Assembly: GCF_004193775.1 (NCBI RefSeq)
Contig: NC_041020.1
Span: 5,041,657-5,105,656 of the forward strand
Length of the DNA: 64,000 nucleotides
DNA from: Glycine soja
Lineage: Eukaryota; Streptophyta; Magnoliopsida; Fabales; Fabaceae
Direction of reading: 5' to 3'
The notes beneath the pieces were generated by a model. It did not search any database. It had not been told where the DNA came from and saw only the letters and a list, made by a program, of their open reading frames with translations. Within the stretch, counting starts at the first letter, position 1; every line of letters begins with the position of its first letter. Both the position numbers and the translations under genes were made by a program. This document shows positions 13,687 to 25,547 of the stretch, one piece after another.

Positions 13687-15220
13687 TGTTGGGAATAAAT
13701 TTGTATGCCCATGATCCAAGTCATCATGTAATCAATTATAACTTTAATAATAAAGTATTATTTTATTTCCATTGTCATATTCCACTATTTGATTAAATGG
13801 TCCATTTGATAATGTCCTTGATTAAAATTAAAGACTTGTTATTATAATAGAGATTATGATAATGAGAAACAAGTTTGTTCTAATTTTAATCTAAACCGTT
13901 TTTAATCATAGGATTATTGTAAATAGGATATCGATGATCCGGATAGATTAATATATATGTGATAGTATTTATTAGATAAATATTAATAGATCTCATTTAT
14001 TAATTTGCATATATAGATGAGTCACATGTTGATGTGATCATTGAACTGACTCAATTGAAATTTTCTAATGGTTAAAATTTACCATAAACTATCAATAGAA
14101 AATTCTCAAGAAGAGGTATAATAGATTTCTTTGACTTGAGATTGTCATAGTAGTTAACAGGTTATTTGTTGTATTTTAATTCTGGGCACCTAATGATTTA
14201 GAGCATTTGTTGAATGGATATTGGATATGATTAAATACTTGTAGAATTAATGATTAATCAAGAAGGAATCCATCAACTCTTGATTATGAGTTTGAGCTCT
14301 ATGAATAAAATTATATCATGGCTAGGAAGATTAAATGAAAGAAGAAATGAGTTTCTTAAGTCATTATGAGTTAACTCAAAAGGGTTTGACAGTAATACCA
14401 TACCCTAGAGTTAACCCAGAGCTGTAAAGATGGAAGAAATTATTACACTACTCTTCTAATGGTTCTTGAACGTAAAATGTTATTTCATGTTATCCGGATA
14501 TTAAGGAGTGTTGCTAGACGTCTACCTTGATTAGTATATTAATTTGATTAATATGTTACCGACTTAGTATTGAACCTATAGGATCACACACAAATGAGTG
14601 TTATAATCTCTGTTAAAGAAATTATTTTAATATTTAATGATTAATTAAATTAGAGAATTTAATATGATTAATTGATTTCAAAAAGGTGAAATATTATTAT
14701 ATTTTTGCTAGCACTGAAAATATAAGTAATATGAAAGATTTGGTAAAAGAAGAGAAACAAATATGTATGATTTTGTATTTGGAATTTGGGATGAAAAGAC
14801 GGCTAGATACAAGTTTGACTTGGTCAATTATTATTTCAATTTTAATTGCTAAATGGTTAGTAATAAAGGGTAACAAGAAATAATATAGCTTAAAAAAGGA
14901 TACTATTAATGATTTTGATTTGATCAGAAATTTAGTATCCTTAACGTGCTATAAATAGAGCCTTAGGCTGCACATCGAAATAGATCCCAATATCACTTAT
15001 CTATTCTTACTTATTTTTCCACTTGTTAATGTTGTTGACGAATAGAGGTCAGTTTGGTGTGGATACACGTAGAGTATTCATACTATTGAAGAATTTTTAT
15101 GCTTCAAGTGCTCATCAACAAGTACACTTTTTAAGATGTCATCTGTTTATAATATAATTTAAATACAAAATAGATCCTTTTATTCCGTAATTTGTGTTTT
15201 TGAACACCTTTTATCTTTTA
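13687..15220 (+). repeat. 3' LTR of copia element 1
   Basis: About 1.53 kb, starting TGTTGGGAATAAAT just after the polypurine tract and ending TTTTATCTTTTA, colinear with 7,333-8,769. It contains about 75 bp (near 14,349-14,425) absent from the 5' copy. A CTATAAATAGAGCC sequence near 14,949, also present near 8,513 in the 5' copy, is a good TATA-box candidate about 270 bp from the LTR end. Confidence 0.86.
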
Positions 15221-17600
15221 CTTGTGTAATTCTAGGAAAGCAAAACGATGAATAATGTATTTTTCATTTATCAAAGAGGTTATCAACTCGTAAAAGTTGA
15301 GGTACATGTATACAAACATTTAATTAGGGACAAATAAGCATCTGTTCTATTGGACTAATTTATTAGATTCAAAATTTTGTTTTATTTAAGGATAAAATAT
15401 TGTTTTAGAAAAAAAGTTGAAGTACATGTATACAATCAGATCGTATAGTTTTACATGTGTACAATAATCACTTAAAAAAATATTAGCAAACATAATTTAA
15501 AACAAACATAATAATAACGATAATATTGATTATCAACCAAAATTTTTCTATCACAATAAAAATTATCTAAAATATACATTGTACCAGTTTATCAAAATAA
15601 GCATTGTAACAGTGTATCAATCGTTACAAATTTTTTCAAATTATAATAATTAGTCACAATCTACTATAAATAAAAGATAAATATATCTCATATTTCACTT
15701 CTTCGAATTTTGGCTATTTTATTACGGAAATTAATGACCGAATATATTTGTCATACTTTTTACACTATCGAAGACTAAATTTTGTATTTTTATCTTTCAT
15801 GAACGCATTTGTTAGCGAATTTTAGGGACAAAATTAACTATTTACCCTATTCCTATTCCCGGAGAGTGGGAAGACGAAAAGTTAAGAAAATATTATATGA
15901 CAAATATGTCCTTATGTTGGCAATTAGAGATGATCATGTTGTCAACTATTAAGATGACAAATCTGTCCCTCTATTCCACGTAGGCTATTTTATTAACGGT
16001 AACGGAAGGAAGTTAACGACTGGATATATTTGTCGCATTTTGTACACTTTCGGAGACTAAATTTTGTATTTTCATCTTTTAAGGATGTATTTGTCAGCAA
16101 ATTACACATCCAAGGACAAAAGTGATTATTTATCCTTTATTGAAATTAAGAGAGATAACAAGAATATTTTAGTAAAATTGTTTCCTAATAAATATTATTC
16201 TTGGAATACTTGTTTTCTTGGTCTATGTGAAAAAATCTTACACATCAATCATTATAGGACAAAATGAGTATTACTTCTCAAAGACCTTGGGTCTTATTCC
16301 ATGAAATTCAACTCATCTTAAACTTAACTTCTATAAATATAATCAATGTTATCGTACATAAGCATTTTATTGTATTATCATTATGATATAATTCTGCAAA
16401 CTATTGGCTTAAGCATCAAAGTGCATCTTGCAAGTATCGATATATCCGTTGTCCAAATCATCTCAATATTTTGCATCAAGGGGTAGAAACACCATTGGAA
16501 CATCTCCATGTTTAGTTTGCTTGGAATACACTACAGGTAATGCGACATAGAGTTTAGTCAAAATCTATGCTGCATTTAATTTAGTCATTGGTTCTACCTC
16601 AAACACATCATCAGACTCATATGTGGATATATGCTAAATCCAATTCCCAACCAATATTTTGAACACCTAACATTAAGATGGCCATGTGAAGGAGGTAAAC
16701 TCCCTTTTAACCCTCCCATATGTTGGCCCTACTCCATTTAACCCCATTCACTTGCACTACATCTAGCTATAATGGAGTCACAATGGTTGATCCTTGCTAT
16801 GAGCTCTTACATCAATTTTAGATGTAGAAGGTAATGGCTCAGAACAATGTATAAGACAATTAGAGAATACATTGTCCCACAGTGAAGTACCCCATCAACA
16901 ATTTCGACACTACTATAAGGAACCTCAATATAACATAATCACTCCTAACGATCAATACTATCCAGGTCCCCATTTAAAATATATCTAGCTCAAGGAGATG
17001 ACACCATACTAGCTTGGTTGGATCAGGATTTGTTCCTTTTCGAGATTATTTAGTTGATCGCATTGCTTCTATTGAGATAGTAGATCAACATCGAGCTTCT
17101 TTAATTTTTTTACCTTAAGCCTTAAACTAGAGAAAAAGGCTAGTAAGTATTTTTGTATGCTTTCCTCAATTATCATCATTCATTAGGTTCATTGATTCGT
17201 GGACATACCCTGTTGGGTAAAGGGAAGTGTTATCTCACTCCCATTTTTGCAAAGTTTGATGACCTCCAACTTTTTCAATTTTTTTCTTGTTAAAAGTAAG
17301 GGGTGAACTTAGTGAGAGGGGGTGAGAATAATAGTTCCCTTGGGTTAAATGTTGCTTTTGAATGTCGTAGTTGGGTTTGGTTTCATTAGCCCACTTTTGA
17401 ATGAGATGTAGTTGGTCTTTAACAAGAGACATAAGTGGGTCCTCATATTTATATTGCTAATACTTAAGAAGAGTATATGTTCCAAAGGTGATTTGAAGGT
17501 ACTCATATTAACTCACGTGAGAGAGATTTTCAGACCTGAGTTGGTAGCACATCTCATTCAATTGGATAGGATACGTGGAAGAGAATATAAATAATGTATA
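15221..17600. other. Intergenic DNA with a diverged direct repeat
   Basis: No gene is supported. Two diverged copies of a ~150-bp unit lie at about 15,706-15,855 and 15,985-16,137. Both run through ATATTTGTC, a 'GACTAAATTTTGTATTTT' block and a 'gggacaaaa/aggacaaaa' tail. They could be arms of an old element or a local duplication. The stretch 16,380-17,220 is less AT-rich but shows no recognisable reading frame. Confidence 0.6.
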
Positions 17601-17609
17601 GGTACTTTA

Positions 17610-17610
<1 letters not shown>

Positions 17611-17701
<91 letters not shown>
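17611..17701. repeat. Long (TA)n microsatellite
   Basis: An uninterrupted run of roughly 45 TA units follows 'ctttagaa' and ends at TGGGTTTTTT. It is a likely length-polymorphic site and an assembly-sensitive position. Confidence 0.95.
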
Positions 17702-17703
<2 letters not shown>

Positions 17704-18224
17704 GTTTTTTTATTATCATATGGTCGTGCTGCATTCGTAGTTAGTTAGCAAGCATGCCCAATGGGAAACCTTGTTGGAATATGAAAAAATGCATAAACAA
17801 AATCTAATAATTTTCTTTGACACCTTGAAAAAAAAAACTTAATGCATATATTTTATTGTGATTTTTTGTTTTTGCTTTAGATATTTATAAAATAGGATAT
17901 AAATAAACCATGGGCTCCATGTTTTCTCTCTGGTTATACAAAGAATAATAATTTATATATGTGTGTGTATTTTTTTAAGGAGATATTTGAAATTTTTATT
18001 TAATATCCAAATAATTTTCTCTTATATCAGGTCAGTCCATTTAGGAGTAAAGAATATTTCAAATTGTGATTCTATTGGGAAGTAGGGAATTGAATTTCAA
18101 TCCTTAGTTATTAAGGGACACAACTACCGAATGATTATGGATTTTAGGTTAGTTTTTCGTATTTTAGGATTTAATTAAAACCCAAATTCGTTAGTTATGA
18201 TATTGTTTTCTGGTTACAAACATT

Positions 18225-19862
18225 TTTTTCATTAAATTAAGGCTTAGAATAGCTGAGGAAGGCTTAGAATAGCTGAGGAGGGGAGTATCCCAGCAAAGGA
18301 CACCCAACCCCAAATTAAAGTCACCTGCCTTGAATAACATTAAATTGGAATTAAAAAGAACAATATGAAGAAAGTGGGGGGTATTATATCAAAACCCACA
18401 ACAACTTGGCGAAACCGGTAATTCGAAAGAGACAATCTATTTCTAAGTAACTCCTTCCTAACAAAAACGGGAATCAAGTTCCACCAATTGAAGAAATCAC
18501 GAGACAAAGCACCAACATTAGCCAGCTTGTCTACACAAAAGTTTCCTTCTCTATAAATATGAGAAAGAACTAAAACTATATTTTTACAAAAAAATTGGCA
18601 AGCTTCCCATCTTTTATGCAACTTACAAGGGACAATAGAGGGATTGGAAAAAGCTTGAATGACAAACGCAAAGTCATACTCAATCCAAAGGTTTAACCAC
18701 CCTTTGTCTTTGGCCATTTCCAAAGCAAGAATAACAGCAAAAATCTCAGCAAAAAAAGAGTTATAAATATCTATGTAAGAGGAGAAACAATCAAGCATAC
18801 CTCCCTGATGATCATGGGAAATATCGTTGGAACCAGCATGACCAGGAGAACCATGAGCAAATCCATTTGTACTTAATGGTGCCAAGCCAAGGAGCCCTCC
18901 AAAGCACTTCCTTGATATATTTAGCCTTACGAGGATTAATATCAATAGAAAAAACTTTAAGAATAGAAAATTCATTCACAAAGTTGGACATGCTTCCTTT
19001 AGATTTAAAACCAAAAGGTTGCATGGTCGAGAAAATCATGTTGCAAGCTTGATCAAAATGCCCAGATTTGCTGCTGAGGATTTTCTCATTCATGCAAAAC
19101 CAAATTGTCCAACACCTGTTAACTATAAGAGCTAACAAAACATCTACAACATGGCTGCTCCAACTAGAATTCAACAATTCAATTAGGGTAAAAGATGAAT
19201 CGAGATAGATGTTGACTAAAATTAGGGACTGCAACCATCTCGAAAGTTCGAGAGAAAATGAGCAAGACAAGAATAGGTGGCGAACACTCTCTTCACTCAA
19301 ATTACACAAACAACATCTAGAGGCAAAAACCCATCCTCTCTCTTTCAGATGATCCTCTATGGGCAATCTATCCAATAAAAACCTCCAAAGAAGAAAAGAC
19401 TTAGATGGGGGGACATCAACAAACCAAATAGTCCTACCCCAAGAAAGCGAAGGTTGTTGAGAACCAAAGAAGGATTTAACAACTTTTAAAGAGAGAACAC
19501 CATTAGAAGCGGGGCACCAGACTAACTCATCTGTCAGATTTGAGGAGACATACAAGTTAATGAGCTCAGATTCCAATTAGGATATTTTTTGAAATAATAT
19601 TTGAAGGATGTTCCACCATTCATTGCATGAAAACAAGCCACTGGGAGGAAAGCAACCTTCTGATAAAGGTAGGGAGACTAAGAAATTAGAGATTTATCTA
19701 TCAAGACACCATGAATCGTCCCAAAAATTGGTTTTGTAAACAAAACCCAATAACCATATAGAATTACACATCATGATCTAAGATGATGCTTAAAAAAGGA
19801 CCAAAGAGAGAATTTCTTCAAAGAACTAACCTGACAGCTATTGGGAAGTAATTTGGCCCGCA
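18225..19862 (-). pseudogene. LINE 3' portion: zinc-binding RT segment and RNase H
   Basis: The minus-strand frame 19,576-18,812 carries a plant 'zf-RVT' segment: a WGRTIWFVDVPPSKSFLLWR block, then RCCLCNLSEESVRHLFLSC, a C-x2-C...H-x4-C arrangement. RNase H follows in another frame (18,975-18,340), with FFAEIFAVILALEMAKDKGW and HIYREGNFCVDKLANVGA. Upstream on the same strand, 19,862-19,577 encodes WLLGFVYKTNFWDDSWC-type text with stops. A frameshift near 18,900 and several stops make it dead. The order matches the C-terminal half of an L1-type ORF2. A 20-bp tandem duplication at 18,241-18,280 lies in the 3' tail, and a T-run near 18,223 could be the remains of the poly(A) tail. This is the last of three pieces of one LINE. 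Confidence 0.86.
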
Positions 19863-19881
19863 AATTACTAGATACCTAACA
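19863..19881 (+). repeat. Remnant of 5' LTR of copia element 2
   Basis: Only the last ~19 bp remain (ending TTACTAGATACCTAACA). They match the end of the 3' LTR at 24,160-24,176. Everything further left is LINE sequence, so about 175 bp of LTR are gone. TGGTATCAGAGC at 19,884-19,895 is the primer-binding site, two bases after the LTR end. Confidence 0.85.
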
Positions 19882-19970
19882 GCTGGTATCAGAGCTCCGC
19901 AAGAGGCCTGATACAAGAGACTGCAGTTTCTTGAAAGAGTGAGAAAGAAGAAAATTGAGTTGAGAGAGTC

Positions 19971-20771
19971 ATGGCTGATGGAAACTATGTTCAACCCGCG
20001 ATTCCTAGGTTCGACGGTCATTATGATCATTGGGCAATGTTAATGGAAAATCTCCTTCGATCGAAGGAATACTAGAGCTTGGTGGAAAATGGGATCACAA
20101 CAACACCAGCAAGAGCAACCCAGGAACAACTGAAAAGTGAGGAAGATAGCAACTTGAAGGACTTAAAGGCAAAAAACTATCTATTTCAAGCCATAGATAA
20201 AAGTATTATAGAGACAATATTAAACAAGAATACTGCCAAGGAGATTTGGGACTCCATGAAGCAGAAGTACCAGGGTTCTGCAAAGGTGAAAAGAGCACAA
20301 TTACAAGCTCTTAGGAGGGAATTTGAAATTCTTGGAATGAAAGAAGGAGAACCTGTAGATGAATATTTTGCAAGAACTCTAGCCATTGTGAACAAGATGA
20401 AATCACATGGTGAAAAGGTGGAGCAGCTTACAATTGTTGAAAAGATTCTAAGGTCTATGACTACCAGATTCGATTATGTGGTGTGCTCAATTGAGGAATC
20501 TAACAATGTGACTACTATGACTATTGATGAACTTCAAAGTAGTCTCATGGTTCATGAACAAAGAATGGGAGGGCATAAAGAGGAGGAGCAGGTGCCGAAG
20601 ATCACTAATGCTGGGAGAACAGAAGGTAGAGGAATGGGTCGTGGTAGAGGTGGAAGAGGTCGAAGGAGACAGTTCTTTAAGAAAGAACACGTGGAATGCT
20701 TCAAATGTCATAAATTGGGGCATTTCCAGTATGAATGTCCCATTGGGGAGGAGAATGCCAACTATGCATAG
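19971..20771 (+). pseudogene. Copia element 2 gag, one nonsense codon
   Basis: The frame opens with ATG at 19,971 (MADGNYVQPAIPRFDGHYDH), a standard copia gag start. Codon 35, probably a Trp codon in the ancestor (SKEY-stop-SLVENG), is TAG at 20,073-20,075. The frame continues through the UBN2-type gag core and a Gly/Arg-rich linker to the zinc knuckle CFKCHKLGHFQYEC (about 20,699-20,740). It ends at TAG 20,769-20,771, which separates it in frame from the pol text that starts FDDEEEMLL. The second stop could be a mutation or a readthrough site; the first is almost certainly a mutation. Confidence 0.87.
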
Positions 20772-23700
20772 TTTGATGATGAGGAAGAAATGCTGCTTAT
20801 GTACTTCACGGAAACAAAATCCATTGATCAAAAAGGAGTGTGGTTCCTTGATTCAGGGTGCAGCAACCATATGTGCGGAATTAAAGATTGGTTCTTTGAT
20901 TTTGATGATAAATTCAAAGAATCAGTGAAACTGGGTGACAATTCGAGGATGGCAATTAAGGGGAAGGACAATATCAAATTGAAAATTGAAGGGATAACTC
21001 AGGTAATTACAGATGTGTTTTACATCCCAGAATTGAAAAACAATCTTCTTAGCATTGATCAACTTCAGCAAAGGAATCTCACTATAGTTTTTAAGCAAGA
21101 CATGTGTAAGGTCTTTCACAACGCAAGAGGTCTTATTATGTCTAGCAAAATGTCTGCAAACAGAATGTTTGCCATAGCTGCTCAAGTGACTGTCCCTTCT
21201 TGCTTGCAAATGGAGAGTGAGGGAAGTACATATCTATGGCATTGTAGATATGGTTATCTCAGCATCAAGGGACTGAAGATTATTGCACAGAAAGAAATGG
21301 TTAGAGGCCTACTAAAACTTCAAGAGTCTTCCCAAGTGTGTACAGACTGTATGGTTGGCAAACAACATAGAGAAGTGATTCCAAAGGAGAGTTCTTGGAG
21401 AGCCTCACAAAGATTGGAGCTTATTCATTTTGACATTTGTGGACCCATCAATCTAGAATCCAACAGCAATAAAAAGTATTTCATTACCTTTATTGATGAC
21501 TACAGTAGGAAATCTTGGGTTTATTTTATGTCAGAAAAATTTGTTGCTCTTGATATCTTTAAGAAGTTCAAGATTATGGTTGAAAAGGACTCTGGAAACT
21601 CTATTTTTTGTTTGAGAACTGACAAAGGTGGAGAATTTAATTCCTGTGAGTTTAATAGCTTCTGCAGCAACAATGGTATTAAAAGGCAACTTACTGCAGC
21701 ATACACACCACTTCAAAATGGTTTTGCCGAGAGGAAAAATAGAACTATCATGAATATGGTAAGAAGTATGTTGTCTGAAAAAGGAGTTCCTAAACAGTTC
21801 TGGCCAGAAGCTTTGAAATGGAAAATTTATGTGCTCAATAGAAGTCCTACTCTAGCTGTGAAAAATGTTACTCCTGAGGAGGCATGGAATGGCACCAAGC
21901 CATCAGTCAAACACTTTAGAGTCTTTGGCTGTATTGCCTATGCTCATGTTCCAGATGCTCAAAGGAAGAAGTTAGATGACAAAAGTATCAAGTGTGTGCA
22001 CTTGGGAGTGAGTGAGGAGTCCAAGGCTTACAAGCTCTATGATCCTATTACAAAGAAAGTCATTGTTAGTAAGGATGTGATATTTGCTGAGAAAGAAAAA
22101 TGGAAGTGGAACAAGGAAGAAATAGGAGAAAAGAAGAATTTAGCAGAATGCAAAGATGATAATGAAAGTTCAGAAGGGGAAAATGCGGAGATTGAAGCTA
22201 CACAGAACACTAATAATGAAAATGCAGAATCAGAAGATCAAAATCCTCAAGCGGCAGATTCACCAAATCCTGCTGAAGGGAGGACTAGGAGACAACCGGC
22301 TTGGCTAGAAGACTATGTGACAATTGATGACCTACACAACCTTGACTATGTGATAACTGATGACCTGCACAACCTTGCTATATTCAGCACCGCAGAAGAT
22401 CCAAATACTTGTGAGGAAGCAGTGCAAAACAATGTGTGGAGGAAAGCTATGGATGTTGAGATTGAAGCAATTGAAAGGAATAATACCTGGGAACTGACTG
22501 ATCTTCCTTCTGGAGTTAAGACAATAGGAGTGAAATGGATCTACAAAACTAAATGCAATGAAGATGGAAAGGTTGAAAAGTATAAAGCTAGGCTTGTAGC
22601 AAAGGGTTACACACAGCAACAGGGAATCGATTATAAAGAGGCATTTGCTCCAATAGCTAGATGGGATACAATTAGAACTATCTTAGCTCTTGTTGCAGTC
22701 AAAGGTTGCAAAGGTTGAAATGTGTTCCAACTTGATGTAAAGAGTGCATTTCTGCATGGAGAACTGAGTAAACTGTTTATGTTGATCAACCTTTGGGGTA
22801 CCAGAAAAGGGGTGAAGAAGATAAGGTCTATAAGTTGAAAAAGGCACTATATGGCCTCAAGCAAGCCCCTCGAGCATGGTATAGCAAGATTGAATCCTAC
22901 TTTAGCAAATAAGGATTTATCAAGTGTTCTCATGAACACACTTTGTTTGTTAAGACAGGAAATGAAGGCACGTTGCTCATTGTGAGTCTATATGTGGATG
23001 ATTTGATTTTTACTGGGAATGGTGAAGAGATGTTTGTTGTATTCAAGCAGTCAATGAAGGAAGAGTTTGATATGACAGATCTTGGCAAGATGAAGTATTT
23101 CCTAGGCATAGAAGTAACTCAAAATGTAGAGGGGATCTTCATCTGTCAAAAGAAATATGCTAGAGAGGTGCTGGAACGATTTGGCATGGAGAAAAGTAAC
23201 CCTATGACAAATCCAATGGTACCAGGATGCAAACTTTCAAAGGATGAAGATGGGAAGGCAATATATGCATCTTTCTACAAGCAAATGGTAGGAAGTTTGA
23301 TGCACCTCATTGCAACCAGACCAGACTTGATGTTTGCAATATGCTTGGTCAGCAGATATGTGGAGAGACCTACAGGAATGCATCTAGCTGTAGTAAAGAG
23401 GATTTTCAGGTACTTGAGAGGTACAACTAAATTTGGGATCATGTATAGAAGAGGAAAGGAGGGTACTCTGATAGCTTACTCGGATAGTGACTATGCAGGA
23501 GATGTAAATGACAGGAGAAGTACCTCAGGGTATGTCTTTGTGCTTGGATCAGGTGCAGTATCCTGGTCTTCTAAGAAGCAACCGGTGGTGACTTTGTCAA
23601 CCATAGAAGCTGAGTTTATAGCAGCAGCTTCCTGTGCTTGTCAAAATGTCTGGCTAAGGAGAATTTTGGAACAGGTTGGTCATCCTCAATTGAAGCCTAC

Positions 23701-23941
23701 AACTGTATATTATGATAACAACTCAACCATTAAACTGTCTAGAAACCCTGTGTTGCATGGTAGGAGCAAACACATTGATGTGAGATTTCATTTTCTCAAA
23801 GACCTTTGCAAAGATGAAGTTATCAAATTGGTTCAGTGTAGGTCCCAAGAGCAGATCTCTGATATTATGACAAAGCATTTGATGTTAGAATCCTTCTCTA
23901 ACTTTAGTAGCAGATTGGGGATGATAAAGTTGTATGATTAA
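20772..23941 (+). pseudogene. Copia element 2 protease, integrase, RT and RNase H
   Basis: Domains are in copia order. Protease: FLDSGCSNHMCG (about 20,848). GAG-pre-integrase: YLWHCRYGYLSIKGLK. Integrase: FDICGPINLESNSNKKYFIT (first Asp), LRTDKGGEF (second Asp), NGFAERKNRT (Glu). RT: YKARLVAKGYTQQQGIDY, FQLDVKSAFLHGEL, LYVDDLIFTGN (intact YVDD, about 22,990). RNase H: AYSDSDYAGDVNDRRS and TLSTIEAEFIAAASC, ending with a stop at 23,939-23,941. Breaks are a TGA at 22,716-22,718, a one-base frameshift near 22,769 after HGEL, and a TAA near 22,910. Most catalytic residues survive, so the element is younger than copia element 1 but no longer encodes a full polyprotein. Confidence 0.9.
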
Positions 23942-23980
23942 ACTGAATTACTTGTTGAAAATTCAGTTTCAGGGAGGATA

Positions 23981-24176
23981 TGTTAGAGTTAGTTTCTAAT
24001 TGATTTGTTAAGCTGTGAATTAGTCAATAACTAATTCTATTACAGTTAGTTATTGGCTTTGTGTTAGTTGTTGTATGTCTAAAAAGCCTATATAAAAGGC
24101 TCATTAATGAAAAGGAAAATATCCCAAGCTAAACGTGTGTTTCTAGCCTCCTAAGCAGTTTACTAGATACCTAACA
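23981..24176 (+). repeat. 3' LTR of copia element 2
   Basis: 196 bp, starting TGTTAGAGTTAG and ending ATACCTAACA, with mirror termini TGTTAG/CTAACA. It is preceded by the polypurine tract CAGGGAGGATA (23,970-23,980). It contains CTATATAAAAGG (about 24,089), a TATA-box candidate. LINE sequence resumes at 24,177. Confidence 0.9.
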
Positions 24177-24363
24177 CATCCTATTCTAGAACATAGTGAC
24201 AAGCTTTCACTTTGTAATATCATAGGTCCAGATAAAATTTCTGGTATATCTTTCAATTTCCTTCAACAAGGATCTAGGTCACACACAAATATTAAACAAA
24301 TATAACAACATGTCATTAAGAACTAATTTAACTAGTTGGATTCTACCCATGACCGAAAGCATG
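24177..24363 (-). pseudogene. LINE middle portion (post-RT thumb region)
   Basis: Read on the minus strand from 24,363, one frame gives MLSVMGRIQLVKLVLND... LLKEIERYTRNFIW...KLVTMF, the region that follows the YADD palm in plant L1 ORF2. Three stops interrupt it. It continues the piece at 42,288-42,795 after removal of the CACTA element and one copy of its ATG duplication. It is separated from the next piece (19,862) by copia element 2. About 40-50 residues of typical LINE text are missing at that second junction. Confidence 0.82.
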
Positions 24364-24545
24364 CACTACTAAAAAATCATTTTTTTACGACGCGTATTCT
24401 AAGACGGTTATATATAACCGTCTTAGAATGTTACACGGTGGCAATTTTGTAATTAGGAAGAATGAATTTTTTTTATAACACACATTTTAAGACGGGTTCA
24501 CGAAACCGCCTTAAAATGTCCTAGGGGGAACACAAACAACGTCGG
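24364..24545. repeat. Left terminal and subterminal repeats of the CACTA element
   Basis: After the terminal CACTACTAAAAAATC come short inverted pairs built on AAGACGGTT/AACCGTCTT: 24,399-24,430 (arms TCTAAGACGGTTA and TAACCGTCTTAGA) and a weaker pair at about 24,488-24,519. Such units are the usual binding sites for the element's own DNA-binding protein in En/Spm-type transposons. The left side has only two or three pairs, against about eight on the right. Confidence 0.82.
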
Positions 24546-24589
24546 GCTTTTATACAAAAACGTCATTGTTTTTGTGTGCGTGTGCTTTA

Positions 24590-25437
24590 ATTTGAAATCC
24601 CTAGCCTCGACTCTTCGTTTCTCCCTCGCTTGACTCTTCATTTCTCCGTCCACTTTTTCCCTCCACTCTTTCCCATCATCAAATCAAACCCTAGTTTCAA
24701 CTTCATTTGTTTCATTTGATTCACTCCCAGACAAAGACATAGCCTCTTTCTTTCGTTTTGAGAAACCAAACCCTCGTTTCAATCATTGATCCTTTTCTGT
24801 TAGGTTTGTGAATTTGCTTTTGTTTTTGTAAAACTTTGCACCTCCCCCCTTTTCAATTTCGTAGTTATACGAAAATTTTAATGTTTCCGTGTTTCAAATT
24901 TGTAGATACCAGTTTCTCTTCCAATTTCGTCATGGCCAAAACCTCCTTCAAGCTTCAGCATCCTTTCGGTACTCTTTTTTTCCCCTTTAATATTTCGTTT
25001 TCTCTAATTTGTTATATAATCTGTTGGGAATCGAAAGATTTTTTATTGGCCCTGCCTTTTGTATTGTAAAAATAATAATTTCGAAATTATTGGGGAATGA
25101 CAAGGATCTTTTTAGCTTTTTATCTATAGGGATAGAAGGATGAACGTGTTTACTATGTTCGCGTGAGTGTTTTGTTTTGAGATTCTAAAACCCTTGGTTC
25201 ATTGGACCACACTAACTACTTGGTAATTTTTTACGTGTCAGAGAGAAGGCAGGCTAAAGCTTCTCGCATTAGAGAGAAATATCCTGATAGAATACCTTTA
25301 AGATTGTACTCTGTTTAGGTACCCTGTTTATATATTTATTTATTCTTTTAAAACTCTTGTTCATATATTGCAATTGTGTGCATGTGATTGTGGAGAAAGC
25401 TAGAAGAAGTGACATTCCAGACATTGATAAGAAAAAA
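24590..25437 (+). pseudogene. ATG8: Captured 5' part of an ATG8 autophagy gene
   Basis: ATG8 is the ubiquitin-like protein conjugated to phosphatidylethanolamine on autophagosomes. The ATG at 24,932 opens MAKTSFKLQHPF and ends at a GT (24,969). After an intron, 25,242 onward reads ERRQAKASRIREKYPDRIP. A third stretch, 25,384-25,437, reads VIVEKARRSDIPDIDKKK and is followed by GTAATT. This is the family's N-terminal third in correct order with intron remnants between, so genomic DNA and not cDNA was captured. The preceding ~340 bp is C/T-rich and may be captured promoter and leader. The second-exon donor (CCT followed by TTAAG) and third-exon acceptor (GCAT in place of GCAG) look mutated. The ubiquitin-fold core and the C-terminal Gly are absent. 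It cannot make ATG8. Confidence 0.85.
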
Positions 25438-25529
25438 GTAATTCATTTTCTTACTACTTTTGTCCCTTTTGATTAGTTTCCAGGCCTGATAATGTTGTCT
25501 TACTACTTCAAAGTTTTTTATTGGGGGGG

Positions 25530-25547
25530 GGGGGGGGGGTCTTGATG
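25530..25547. repeat. G homopolymer of about 18
   Basis: A run of about 18 G follows 'ttttttatt', inside the CACTA element between the ATG8 and reductase fragments. It is rare in such AT-rich DNA and is also a place where assembled length may be wrong. Confidence 0.9.

Noticed and set aside
7328..15225. Target-site duplication for copia element 1
   Set aside because: The bases before 7,333 and after 15,220 do not match at 4-6 bp for any reasonable boundary.
7217..15341. Inverted 17-mer (GCTTATTTGTCCCTAAT) flanking copia element 1 at 7,217 and 15,325, as arms of an outer element
   Set aside because: The match does not extend beyond about 20 bp and related 'gggacaaa' text is common nearby. 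Chance or a shared repeat is likelier.
18867..19052. Plus-strand frame opposite the LINE
   Set aside because: Antisense shadow of the LINE RNase H/zf-RVT region.
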